DNA from: DATLLN01 sp963809205
GTDB taxonomy: Bacteria; Actinomycetota; Thermoleophilia; Gaiellales; JAICJC01
DNA: 64,000 bases
Assembly: GCA_963809205.1 (NCBI GenBank)
Contig: CAWEIS010000025.1
Span: forward strand, 186,001-250,000
Direction of reading: 5' to 3'
Part shown: positions 34,497-42,288 of the stretch, in pieces
Position numbering within the stretch: the stretch's first letter is position 1
Layout: every line of letters begins with the position of its first letter
Notes under the pieces: model-generated
Told to the model about the DNA's origin: nothing
The model's database searches: none
The model's input: only the letters and a program-made list of their open reading frames with translations
Made by a program: the position numbers and the translations under genes

Positions 34497-35882
34497 ATGA
34501 GTGAACACGCGGTAATGAGTGACTACGCGGTGGTCAACCCGGCAACGGGCGAGCAGATCAAGACGTACCCGACGATCACAGACGACGAACTCCAGGCGGC
34601 CATCACGAAGGCCTACGAGACGCACGAGGGCTGGCTTCGGTCGACGACCGTCGCGGAGCGCGCGGCGCTCGTCCGCCGCGTCGGCGAGCTGCACTCGGAG
34701 CGGCGCGAGGAGCTCGGCGCGATCACTGTCCGCGAGATGGGCAAGCCGATCGAGCAGGCGCTCGGCGAGATCGACTTCTGCGCGGACATCTACGGCTACT
34801 ACGCCGACAACGGCCCTGACCTGCTGAAGGACGAGCCGATCAAGCTGCTCGCCGGCGAGGGCTCGGCCATCATCCGTCGCAGCTCGATGGGCGTGATCCT
34901 CGGGATCATGCCGTGGAACTTCCCGACCTACCAGGTGGCGCGGTTCGCCGGACCGAACCTGGTGATCGGCAACGCGGTGCTGCTGAAGCACGCCCCGCAG
35001 TGCCCCGGGACGGCCGAGGCGCTGCAGCAGATCTACCTCGACGCCGGCTTCCCCGAGGGCGCCTACGTCAACATCTACGCCACCAACGACCAGATCGCCG
35101 ACGTGATCGCCGATCCCCGTGTGCAGGGCGTGTCCGTGACCGGCTCGGAGCGCGCCGGTGCGGCCGTTGCCGAGATCGCCGGCCGGAACCTGAAGAAGGT
35201 CGTGCTCGAGCTGGGCGGTTCGGATCCGTTCATCCTGCTCAGCACGGACGACCTGGATTCGACCGTCGAGTCGGCCGTCGCGGCCCGCCTGGATAATGCC
35301 GGCCAGTCGTGCAACGCCGCCAAGCGGTTCGTCGTCATCGACGAGCTGTACGAGCCGTTCGTCGAGAAGTTCGCCGCCGCGATGTCGGCGACGCATTCCG
35401 GCGACCCGACATCCGAGGACACGGCCATGGGGCCGCTGTCGTCGACCACGGCCGCGGATCGGCTGCAGGACCAGCTCGACCGGGCGATCAAGGGCGGCGC
35501 CAAGGTGGTCACCGGCGGCGAGCGGGACGGCAACTTCTTCACGCCGACGGTGCTGACCGAGGTCACGCCGAGCAACGACGCCTACCGCGAGGAGCTGTTC
35601 GGCCCGGTCGCCGTCGTCTACCGCGTCGGCTCCGAGGAGGAGGCGGTCAGGCTCGCCAACGACACGCCGTTCGGGCTGGGGTCCTACCTGTTCACCACCG
35701 ACTCCGCGCAGGCGGAGCGGGTTGCGGACAGGATCGACGCCGGCATGGTGTACGTCAACATCGTCGGGGCGGACGGCGCCGAGCTGCCGTTCGGCGGCGT
35801 CAAGCGCTCCGGCTCCGGCCGCGAGCTCGGCAAGTACGGCGCCGACGAGTTCGTCAACAAGAAGCTGATCCGGATCGGCTGA
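34497..35882 (+). CDS. gabD: NAD(P)-dependent succinate-semialdehyde dehydrogenase-like ALDH
   Basis: 461 residues, ALDH superfamily. The cofactor-site segment GVILGIMPWNFPTYQVAR, the general-base Glu in LELGGSDPF and the catalytic Cys in NAGQSCNAAKRF are all in order. It is closest in style to short succinate-semialdehyde dehydrogenases, which feed 4-aminobutyrate carbon into the TCA cycle. No GABA transaminase is adjacent, so the substrate is inferred. GGAGGAGAACG gives a strong ribosome-binding site. The 245-bp gap upstream holds no other gene. Confidence 0.88.
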   Translation: MSEHAVMSDYAVVNPATGEQIKTYPTITDDELQAAITKAYETHEGWLRSTTVAERAALVRRVGELHSERREELGAITVREMGKPIEQALGEIDFCADIYGYYADNGPDLLKDEPIKLLAGEGSAIIRRSSMGVILGIMPWNFPTYQVARFAGPNLVIGNAVLLKHAPQCPGTAEALQQIYLDAGFPEGAYVNIYATNDQIADVIADPRVQGVSVTGSERAGAAVAEIAGRNLKKVVLELGGSDPFILLSTDDLDSTVESAVAARLDNAGQSCNAAKRFVVIDELYEPFVEKFAAAMSATHSGDPTSEDTAMGPLSSTTAADRLQDQLDRAIKGGAKVVTGGERDGNFFTPTVLTEVTPSNDAYREELFGPVAVVYRVGSEEEAVRLANDTPFGLGSYLFTTDSAQAERVADRIDAGMVYVNIVGADGAELPFGGVKRSGSGRELGKYGADEFVNKKLIRIG

Positions 35883-35905
35883 CCGCAGGCCGCCTGCTCC
35901 GTGTG

Positions 35906-35919
35906 CGAACATACGTTCG
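35906..35919. promoter_or_regulatory. LexA (SOS) box overlapping the dinB promoter
   Basis: CGAACATACGTTCG matches the actinobacterial/Gram-positive LexA consensus CGAAC-N4-GTTCG exactly. It lies 3 nt before the dinB ATG and includes TACGTT, a candidate -10 box at 35912-35917, so LexA would block the promoter directly. Confidence 0.85.
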
Positions 35920-35922
35920 CTC

Positions 35923-37113
35923 ATGGAGCAGGCAGCGATCCTCCACGCCGACCTCGACGCCTTCTACGCGTCGGTCGAGCAGCGCGATGATCCGGCGCTC
36001 CGCGGCCGGCCTGTGATCGTCGGCGGCGGCGTCGTGCTGGCCGCCAGCTACGAGGCCAAGGCCCGCGGGGTGCAGACGGCCATGGGGGGGCGGCGGGCGC
36101 GGCAGCTCTGCCCCGACGCCGTCGTCGTCTCGCCGCGGTTCTCGGTGTACGTCGAGGCCAGCAAGGCGGTGTACGAGGTGTTCGACGACATCTCGCCGGC
36201 CGTCGAAGGGCTGTCGATCGACGAGGCGTTCATCGACGTCCGGGGGATGGAGCGGATCGCCGGCACGCCGCGCGACATCGCGGCCCGCCTGCGCCGGCGG
36301 GTGCGCGACGAGGTGGGCCTGCCGATCACGGTCGGCGTCGCCCGGACGAAGTTCCTGGCCAAGGTGGCCAGCGGGGTCGCCAAGCCGGACGGCCTGCTGG
36401 TGGTGCCGACCGGCGAGGAGCTCGCCTTCCTCCACCCGCTGCCGGTCGAGCGGCTGTGGGGCGTGGGCGACGTGACCGCCCGCAAGCTGCACAACCTGGG
36501 GATCACGACCGTCGGCGAGGTGGCCCGGCTCGAGGAGCCGGCGCTGATCGCGATCGCCGGCCGGGCGATGGGCCGCCAGCTGCACGCGCTCGCGCACAAC
36601 CGCGACCCGCGCCGCGTCCGGCCGCGCACGCGCCGGCGGTCGATCGGGGCGCAGCGCGCCATGGGCCTGCGGTCGTACAAGACCTGGGCGGGCGTCGACG
36701 CCACCCTGGTCGCGCTGGTCGACCGCGTCACCCGGCGGATGCGGCGTGCCGGCCGCGTCGGCAGCACGGTCGTCCTGCGCATGCGGTTCTCCGACTTCAC
36801 CCGCGCCACGCGGTCGCACACCCTGCCCTACCCGACCGCCGAGACCGCCGCCGTGCTGGTCGCCGCCCGGTTGCTGATGGCCGGCGCCATGCCCGTGATC
36901 GAGCGCCGTGGGCTGACGATGGTGGGGATCGCCGTCACCAACCTGGCCGACGGCCGCGCCGTCCAGCTGCGGCTGCGCGTCGACCGCCACGGCGACGCCG
37001 ATCTGGACGCCGCGGTGGACGAGGTGCGCGAGCGGTACGGCCCGCAGGCGGTGATCCGCGCAGTGCTGCTAGGCCGCGACGAGGGCTGGTCTGTGCCGAT
37101 GCTCCCCGACTAG
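35923..37113 (+). CDS. dinB: DNA polymerase IV
   Basis: 396 residues, Y-family translesion polymerase. HADLDAFYASVEQ with catalytic Asp, the steric-gate region, the second acidic motif in LSIDEAFIDV, the helix-hairpin-helix and the little-finger domain are complete. No beta-clamp QLxLF-like peptide is evident at the very end (VPMLPD). SOS-regulated by the adjoining LexA box. The stop overlaps the convergent marR stop by 4 bp. Confidence 0.94.
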   Translation: MEQAAILHADLDAFYASVEQRDDPALRGRPVIVGGGVVLAASYEAKARGVQTAMGGRRARQLCPDAVVVSPRFSVYVEASKAVYEVFDDISPAVEGLSIDEAFIDVRGMERIAGTPRDIAARLRRRVRDEVGLPITVGVARTKFLAKVASGVAKPDGLLVVPTGEELAFLHPLPVERLWGVGDVTARKLHNLGITTVGEVARLEEPALIAIAGRAMGRQLHALAHNRDPRRVRPRTRRRSIGAQRAMGLRSYKTWAGVDATLVALVDRVTRRMRRAGRVGSTVVLRMRFSDFTRATRSHTLPYPTAETAAVLVAARLLMAGAMPVIERRGLTMVGIAVTNLADGRAVQLRLRVDRHGDADLDAAVDEVRERYGPQAVIRAVLLGRDEGWSVPMLPD

Positions 37114-37535
37114 CCGATATTTGAGGCGAGCCGGTCGAGCAGCTCGCGGAGCCGAATGATGTCCTCCTCGGCCAATCCCCGGCGGAGCCGCCGGTTGAAG
37201 GCGATCACCGCCCGCAGCAGCTCCGCGTGCAGAGCCTCGCCGGCCTCGGTCAGCTCGACCCGCACCGCGCGGCGGTCGCCGGTGTCGCGGCGCCGGGTGA
37301 CCAGGCCGTCGCGCTCAAGCGCGTCGACGTGGCGGGTCAGCGTCGGCCCCTCGATGCCGACCGCCCGGGCGAGATCCTGCTGCGTGCGCCAGCGCTCGCC
37401 CTTCAGCGAGCTGAGGATCAGCCAGACCGGCACCGAGCCGCCGGACTCGCCCAGCGCCCGGTTGAACGCGCGGCCGACCAGCTTCGAGGTGGTCGCCAGC
37501 TGCAGGCCGATCGGCGGGCCGTCGGGACGGGCCAT
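37110..37535 (-). CDS. MarR-family transcriptional regulator
   Basis: 141 residues. The winged helix includes RTQQDLARAVGIEGPTLTRH (recognition helix) and the wing DGLVTRRRDTGDRRAVRVEL. It is divergent from a small SHOCT membrane protein with a palindromic operator between, so it probably represses both genes. A TAGGCT box lies 9 nt before the ATG, suggesting a leaderless mRNA. Confidence 0.9.
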   Translation of the reverse strand: MARPDGPPIGLQLATTSKLVGRAFNRALGESGGSVPVWLILSSLKGERWRTQQDLARAVGIEGPTLTRHVDALERDGLVTRRRDTGDRRAVRVELTEAGEALHAELLRAVIAFNRRLRRGLAEEDIIRLRELLDRLASNIG

Positions 37536-37544
37536 CAGATCTGT

Positions 37545-37550
37545 AGCCTA
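37545..37550 (-). promoter_or_regulatory. Leaderless-type -10 box of the marR gene
   Basis: TAGGCT on the minus strand, 9 nt before the ATG and 5 bp from the palindromic operator. Confidence 0.4.
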
Positions 37551-37555
37551 GCAAT

Positions 37556-37571
37556 CATTAGTCTGCTAATG
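37556..37571. promoter_or_regulatory. MarR operator palindrome
   Basis: CATTAG-TCTG-CTAATG is a perfect 6-4-6 inverted repeat, AT-rich within GC-rich DNA, between marR and the SHOCT gene. Its size and symmetry suit a MarR dimer. Confidence 0.7.
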
Positions 37572-37612
37572 TTTTGATCGCACACGATCATCGCACGGAA
37601 AGGAGCGAGGCG

Positions 37613-37864
37613 GTGACCCTGCTGAACATTGCACTGTTGTCGACCGACCACGACTGGCATCACCCGTGGTTGTTCCCGCTGATCCCGCTGCTGTGGCTGC
37701 TGGTGTTCGTCCTCATCTTCCGGTTCGTCTGCTGGCCCGGTGGCTGGCGCGGCCGGCGCGGCGACCATACCCGGTCGGCCCGCCAGATCCTGGCCGAGCG
37801 GTACGCCCGCGGCGAGATCTCGGAGGAGGAGTACCGGACGCGCAGCGCAGGGCTTGCGTCCTAG
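37613..37864 (+). CDS. Small membrane protein with C-terminal SHOCT domain
   Basis: 83 residues. One transmembrane segment (WLFPLIPLLWLLVFVLIF) is followed by a basic Arg/Gly stretch and a SHOCT-like tail (ILAERYARGEISEEEYRTR). The GTG start is preferred because AAGGAG lies 7 nt upstream; an in-frame ATG 13 codons earlier lacks one. It is probably under MarR control. Function unknown. Confidence 0.75.
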   Translation: MTLLNIALLSTDHDWHHPWLFPLIPLLWLLVFVLIFRFVCWPGGWRGRRGDHTRSARQILAERYARGEISEEEYRTRSAGLAS

Positions 37865-37873
37865 CGCAACGGC

Positions 37874-37906
37874 GCCGGGGAGGGGACCTGGTGGTCCCTC
37901 CCCGGC
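37874..37906. terminator. Hairpin between convergent SHOCT and protease genes
   Basis: GCCGGGGAGGGGACC and GGTCCCTCCCCGGC pair with a single bulged G around a TGGT loop. There is no T-run. Its place between convergent genes suggests a two-way terminator. Confidence 0.55.
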
Positions 37907-37921
37907 GTGCCGGGAAGCGGC

Positions 37922-39166
37922 CTAGAAGCCGCTGATGCCGTTCGGCGTCCCCACGCCGGTCGGCAGGTCGTAGCCCGTCACCGCGTTGCATGCCGGCGCC
38001 TTGGTGCACGCCTTCAGATAGTTGTGCGCGTCGTCCGTGCCGGTCTTGACGTCGCGGAAGGACGCCGTGCCGAAGTGCGAGTAGAGCAGCGAGGCCGGGT
38101 ACTGCGCGCCCGCGAAATCGTTCTTCAGCGCGAACACGCCCGCGATCAGCGGCGCCGCGAGGCTGGTGCCGCCGACCTTGAGCCAGCCCTTCGACGACGT
38201 GTACACGGCCGAGCCGGTGTTCGGGTCGGCATTGGCCGCCACGTCGTTCAGGCCGCGGGTCGTGCCGCAGCCAGTCTTGGCGTAGTTTGCGACCGACTTC
38301 TGGAACGGCTTGGCCGCGACCGCCGGGGCGCCGCTGACCGTGCCGTTCATGCACCCGGAGCCGGTGCCCCAGGCGTTCATGGGATCCGGACCCCAGGCCC
38401 GCTCGGAGCCGTAGCCGCCACTCGCGTTGAGCGTCAGCCTGGTGCCGCCGACCGAGATCGTCGTGTTCAGGCCGGCCGGGTACGCCGCGCCATAGCCGCT
38501 GTCGCCGGCGGAGACGACCATCGCGTGGTTGGGCTTGTTCCAGTGCTTGTCGAACGCCTTGCCGTTCGAGCCGTCGAAGCCGTACGACCCGTAGCTGTTC
38601 GAGATGATGCCGGCCTCGGTGGCCCCCCGGTCGGCCGCGGCGGCGAGGTTCGTGAACTGGTTGTCCTTGGCCTCGACCAGCACGATCCTGCAGTTCTGGC
38701 AGATGGCGTGCACCGTCTCCACGTCGAGCGCGATCTCGATGTCCCACTGCTGCGCCACCGCGGAGCCGGCCGGCGCACCCAGGTTGACCTTCTTGAAGCA
38801 GCTGGTGGTCACGGTCGCCGAGCAGTTCTGCATCGCCGGCAGGCCGAACTTCTGGCTGTAGGTGTTCAGGTCGTCAAGGATGGTCGCGTCGTCGAATGCG
38901 TCGACGATCGCCACCGTCACACTCCCCGACGGGGCCTGCGTCGGCAGGTTGTAGGCGCTGTGGTAGTTCGCCGGCGTCAGACTCCCGGCCGGCGGGTTGG
39001 CCGCACGCAGCAGTTGGCCATCATGTGTCACCACCATCGCGAAACACCGCATCTGACCGGTTGTACAGACGCGCTTGGCGCCCATCGTGCCATCCGCCGA
39101 GGCCGTGCCTCCGGTGGCGGCGAGCAGCAGCCCCATCAGGACCGCGGCAAGCAGTAGCCGTTTCAT
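37922..39166 (-). CDS. Secreted sedolisin-like serine peptidase (S53/S8 type)
   Basis: 414 residues with a signal peptide (LLLAAVLMGLLLAATGGTAS). The catalytic Ser lies in GGTSLAAP near 325. The Glu/Asp pair typical of sedolisins is in WDIEIALDVE near 150, and the oxyanion Asp is probably in SAGDSGYG. Unlike classic sedolisins, it has only a short N-terminal part and no long pro-domain. Several Cys pairs suggest disulphides outside the cell. It is probably an acid-tolerant endopeptidase. Confidence 0.83.
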   Translation of the reverse strand: MKRLLLAAVLMGLLLAATGGTASADGTMGAKRVCTTGQMRCFAMVVTHDGQLLRAANPPAGSLTPANYHSAYNLPTQAPSGSVTVAIVDAFDDATILDDLNTYSQKFGLPAMQNCSATVTTSCFKKVNLGAPAGSAVAQQWDIEIALDVETVHAICQNCRIVLVEAKDNQFTNLAAAADRGATEAGIISNSYGSYGFDGSNGKAFDKHWNKPNHAMVVSAGDSGYGAAYPAGLNTTISVGGTRLTLNASGGYGSERAWGPDPMNAWGTGSGCMNGTVSGAPAVAAKPFQKSVANYAKTGCGTTRGLNDVAANADPNTGSAVYTSSKGWLKVGGTSLAAPLIAGVFALKNDFAGAQYPASLLYSHFGTASFRDVKTGTDDAHNYLKACTKAPACNAVTGYDLPTGVGTPNGISGF

Positions 39167-39191
39167 TGAGCATCCCCCTGTTTGTGCTCGT

Positions 39192-39240
39192 GCTCGATTC
39201 GAGCCTCGTACCCCGGCCGATATCGGCCGACGCTCGATTC
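39192..39240. promoter_or_regulatory. Nested palindromes upstream of the peptidase gene
   Basis: GCTCGATTCGAGC (39192-39204) and CGGCCGATATCGGCCG (39214-39229) are both perfect palindromes. GCTCGATTC recurs at 39232-39240, 40 bp from its first copy. All lie 26-74 bp before the peptidase ATG, so they are good operator candidates. Confidence 0.5.
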
Positions 39241-39251
39241 AACCTGCTTGT

Positions 39252-40295
39252 TTAGAACGTGTCAACCTCGTACCCCCGCCGACGCAGCGTCGGGTCGGAC
39301 AGGGCGGGCGGCGTGTACCCGCCGTCGGCGGGGTTGATGTTGCGTCCGGGCGGCGCGATCTCGTCGATCCGGTCGAGCACGTCGTCCGGCAGGACGACGT
39401 CGGCCGCGCCGAGCTGGCTCTCCAGCTGCTCCATCGTCCGCGGGCCGATGATCGCCGACGTCACGGCCGGGTGGCGGATGACGAATGCGATCGCCAGGTG
39501 GATCAGGCTGATCCCGGCGTCGTCGGCCACCTGCGCGAGCACGTCGGCGACCTCCAGCTTGCGCTGGTTCTCGGGCGTCGACAGGTCGTAGCGAGCGGGA
39601 ATCCGGTCGGACCGGGAGCTGGACGGCTGGTCGGCGCCCAGGCGGTAGCGGCCGGACAGCCAGCCGCCGGCCAGCGGGCTCCACGAGAGGACGCCCATGC
39701 CGTAGCGGGCGCAGGTCGGCAGCACGTCCGCCTCGATCCCGCGCACCAGCATCGAGTAGGGCGGCTGCTCGCACACGAACCGCTCGCGGTTGCGCCGCTC
39801 GGCAGCCCACTGCGCCTCGACGATGGCCGACGGCGGGAAGGTCGACGAGCCGATCGACCGGATCTTGCCGGCGCGGATGAGGTCGGTGAGCGCACCCAGC
39901 GTCTCGTCGATGTCGGTGTCCGGTTCGGGCCGGTGCACCTGGTAGAGGTCGATCCAGTCGGTGTCGAGCCGCCGCAGGCTGGCCTCCACCTCGCGGTAGA
40001 TCCAGCGCCGGGAGTTACCCCGCTGGTTCGGGTCGTCGCCCATCGGGCCGTGGAACTTGGTCGCCAGCACGACGTTGTCGCGCCGGCCCTTCAGCGCCTT
40101 GCCGACGATCCGCTCGGACTCGCCGCGCGAGTACACGTCGGCGGTGTCGATGAAGTTGATCCCGGCGTCGAGCGCCTCGTGGATGATCCGGATCGAGTCG
40201 TCGTGGTCGGGGTTGCCCCAGGCACCGAACATCATCGCGCCCAGGCAGAGCGGCGTGACCTCGACCCCTGTGCGACCCAGCTGCCGGTGCTCCAC
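39252..40295 (-). CDS. Aldo/keto reductase
   Basis: 347 residues. MEHRQLGRTGVEVTPLCLG is a typical family start. Catalytic Asp and Tyr lie in INFIDTADVYSRGESE, Lys in NVVLATKFHG and His in LYQVHRPE. It is an NADPH-dependent oxidoreductase of the YghZ/Tas-like bacterial group; substrate unknown. The GTG at 40295 is chosen because a TACCCT box ends 7 nt upstream; a GTG 13 codons earlier is possible. Confidence 0.9.
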   Translation of the reverse strand: MEHRQLGRTGVEVTPLCLGAMMFGAWGNPDHDDSIRIIHEALDAGINFIDTADVYSRGESERIVGKALKGRRDNVVLATKFHGPMGDDPNQRGNSRRWIYREVEASLRRLDTDWIDLYQVHRPEPDTDIDETLGALTDLIRAGKIRSIGSSTFPPSAIVEAQWAAERRNRERFVCEQPPYSMLVRGIEADVLPTCARYGMGVLSWSPLAGGWLSGRYRLGADQPSSSRSDRIPARYDLSTPENQRKLEVADVLAQVADDAGISLIHLAIAFVIRHPAVTSAIIGPRTMEQLESQLGAADVVLPDDVLDRIDEIAPPGRNINPADGGYTPPALSDPTLRRRGYEVDTF

Positions 40296-40302
40296 GACCC
40301 GC

Positions 40303-40308
40303 AGGGTA
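40303..40308 (-). promoter_or_regulatory. Leaderless-type -10 box of the aldo/keto reductase
   Basis: TACCCT on the minus strand, 7 nt before the GTG at 40295. It decides between two in-frame starts. Confidence 0.45.
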
Positions 40309-40405
40309 GCGCCCGCCGATGTGGCCTCCGTCACGTCTGGCGAACCGGCGCCGACATGCGGACGAACTGCCTCCGATCGTGAGGGTCATCGAGAGAGGAG
40401 CAGTC

Positions 40406-41182
40406 ATGAGCGAGACAGCGAGCCAGGCCGGCATGAACCGCGCGGCGCTGCTGAAGACGGCCGGTGGTGCCGGCGCGGCGATCGCCTTCGGCGGTCTGGT
40501 CGCAGCGTCGACCGCGCGGGCCAGCGGGCTGACCAACGGCGACGTCGACATCCTGATCGCGGCCGAGATCGCCGAGGCGCTGGCGGTCACCACCTACAGC
40601 GGGATCATCTTCAAGAGCCCGTTCTTCACTCGGCTCGAGGGCGATGATCAGGGCTACCTGCAGGCGGCCCGGCAGGAGGAGATGTCCCACTACGCGCTGG
40701 AGAAATCGCTGACCGGCAAGTCGTCGCCCTACGACACGTTCTTCTATCCGAAGGGCATGTTCGCGAATGCGAAGGTGACGCTGAACGCGCTGGTCACTCT
40801 GGAGGACGCGTTTATCGCCGCATACCTGGTCGGTGTGCGACGGTTCTCGACCACCGACCTGCGGGTTGCCGCCGCCCGGATCATGGGCATCGAGAGCGAC
40901 CACCGGACGCTGGCCCGCGTGATCGGCCCCAACGTCGCGCGCGCCGACGGCGGCCCGATCGAGGCGATCACGGGCATCCAGGGCGTCGTCGAGGACGTCG
41001 ACCCGCCGAACAACAATGGCTACGAGCGCACGCTCGGGTGGACGGACATCTCGCAGGCCGTGAACGCTCTGCTGCCGTTCGTCGACAAGGCGCACGCGCA
41101 GAAGGCCGGCTTCGACGTCACCAAGACGTGGAAGTTCATGCCGTTCACGCCGCACCTCCCGACGCAGCTGGGCGCGTTCTAG
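40406..41182 (+). CDS. Ferritin-like domain protein with N-terminal signal
   Basis: 258 residues. A hydrophobic Ala/Gly-rich leader (about 15-44, ending STARA) resembles a Tat signal but lacks the twin arginine (it reads NRAALLK). The helices carry Glu/His pairs suited to a di-iron site: AAEIAEALAVTTYSG, RQEEMSHYAL, VTLEDAFIAAYL and GIESDHRTL. It belongs to the exported ferritin-like group related to desiccation proteins. GAGAGAGGAG precedes the ATG. Confidence 0.82.
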   Translation: MSETASQAGMNRAALLKTAGGAGAAIAFGGLVAASTARASGLTNGDVDILIAAEIAEALAVTTYSGIIFKSPFFTRLEGDDQGYLQAARQEEMSHYALEKSLTGKSSPYDTFFYPKGMFANAKVTLNALVTLEDAFIAAYLVGVRRFSTTDLRVAAARIMGIESDHRTLARVIGPNVARADGGPIEAITGIQGVVEDVDPPNNNGYERTLGWTDISQAVNALLPFVDKAHAQKAGFDVTKTWKFMPFTPHLPTQLGAF

Positions 41183-41295
41183 GACTCATGGCACAGCCCG
41201 AGCTCCCCCAATTCCGAACACCGTCATCACAATTTCTCCATAGTTCGATGTAACTCTTGCAAGAGAAGGTGTCGGGTCGAGATGAGGGACGGGCA

Positions 41296-41472
41296 ATGAC
41301 ACAGCAGGAACTGAAAGACGGCACGGTGGTCGAGATGGTTCTCCGTATCGCGCGGGAGCGGGAGCTCCAGGCGCGTAGGACGCTCGCCGCGATGCCCGCC
41401 CCGCGCGCGATGCATCCGCGGCGGCTCTTCCCGGACGCGCCAGGGGCGGCGCGCCGGCTCGTCCGCTCGTAA
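41296..41472 (+). CDS. Small basic protein (58 aa), possible
   Basis: Begins MTQQELKDGTVVEMVLRIAR and ends RRLVRS. It has an acidic-to-basic helical N-terminus and an Arg/Pro-rich tail. A weak GAGGGA precedes the ATG. Family not recognised. It lies between the ferritin-like gene and the convergent CHAP gene. Confidence 0.35.
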   Translation: MTQQELKDGTVVEMVLRIARERELQARRTLAAMPAPRAMHPRRLFPDAPGAARRLVRS

Positions 41473-41477
41473 CTGGG

Positions 41478-42248
41478 CTAGCCGCGCACGTGGACGAAGG
41501 CGAGCACCTCGCTCGCCTGCCTGCTGCGCAGCATCACCTCGCCGGCGTTCTCGCCGAAGCACGAGCTGACGCCCTCGATGGCGCGCAGCTCGTGCCATTC
41601 GGCGTCGCGCCAAGCATCGAACATCCCTGCGTGATCGGCGACGCCGTCGCCGTCGAGGTCGTAGATCACCAGGTCGCCCTGCAACGGCCGCTCGGTGACC
41701 GACAGCCGGTTCGCCGATCGCACGGCGTCAGCCAGCAGGTGGGGCGCGTAGCTGTAGCGGCGGCCCGGCGCGAACGCCCGCGAGCCGGCCATCGCGTAGC
41801 ACCACGAGATGAACATCAGGCCCCAGGGGCCGCGCACGCCGTACCACTCGGAGAACTCGCACGCGTTCGAGCCGGGCGGCTCCTCATGGCTGCCGAGCTC
41901 CGACATCGCGAAGTCGAAGGCGTCCGTCCACAGCCGCGCGCGGTTCGCTCGGCGCGTGCGGCGGGCGCGCATCGCCTTCTGCGCAGAGGTCAGCTCCCCG
42001 CGGCCCGTCAGCAGGTCGGCCAGCTCCGGTGTGAACACGCCGTCCACCTCGCGCTCGGGGAAGCCCAGCCAGTACTGCGCTCGGCGCGTCGCGGCCGCGC
42101 TGCGCTCGCCCCACACGCCGTCCGTCGCGCCGGGGTCGTACGTGCCGTGCTCGTTGTGCAGCAGCAGCTCCTGCGCAGCCCGAACCGAGTCGGAGCGCAT
42201 CGGGGGTGACGTCAGGTGGAGCACCTCCCCATGGGTGACCGCGTCCAT
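41478..42248 (-). CDS. CHAP-like cell-wall hydrolase with peptidoglycan-binding-like domain
   Basis: 256 residues. Residues ~15-90 resemble a PG_binding_1 repeat (AAQELLLHNEHGTYDPGATDGVWGERS). The rest looks like a CHAP/NlpC-type domain (WCYAMAGS, GDLVIYDLDGDGVADHAGMF) with His in DHAGMF; the catalytic Cys could be that in ISWCYAM. No signal peptide is visible, which is odd for a wall enzyme. Start fixed by a TAGGAT box 7 nt upstream. Confidence 0.75.
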   Translation of the reverse strand: MDAVTHGEVLHLTSPPMRSDSVRAAQELLLHNEHGTYDPGATDGVWGERSAAATRRAQYWLGFPEREVDGVFTPELADLLTGRGELTSAQKAMRARRTRRANRARLWTDAFDFAMSELGSHEEPPGSNACEFSEWYGVRGPWGLMFISWCYAMAGSRAFAPGRRYSYAPHLLADAVRSANRLSVTERPLQGDLVIYDLDGDGVADHAGMFDAWRDAEWHELRAIEGVSSCFGENAGEVMLRSRQASEVLAFVHVRG

Positions 42249-42255
42249 CCGGATG

Positions 42256-42261
42256 ATCCTA
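42256..42261 (-). promoter_or_regulatory. Leaderless-type -10 box of the CHAP gene
   Basis: TAGGAT on the minus strand, 7 nt before the ATG at 42248. Confidence 0.45.
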
Positions 42262-42276
42262 TCCGGACCGCACGGA

Positions 42277-42282
42277 TAGAGT
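42277..42282 (+). promoter_or_regulatory. Leaderless-type -10 box of the PfkB kinase pair
   Basis: TAGAGT ends 6 nt before the GTG at 42289, only 15 bp from the divergent CHAP -10 box. Confidence 0.45.
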
Positions 42283-42288
42283 TGCACG

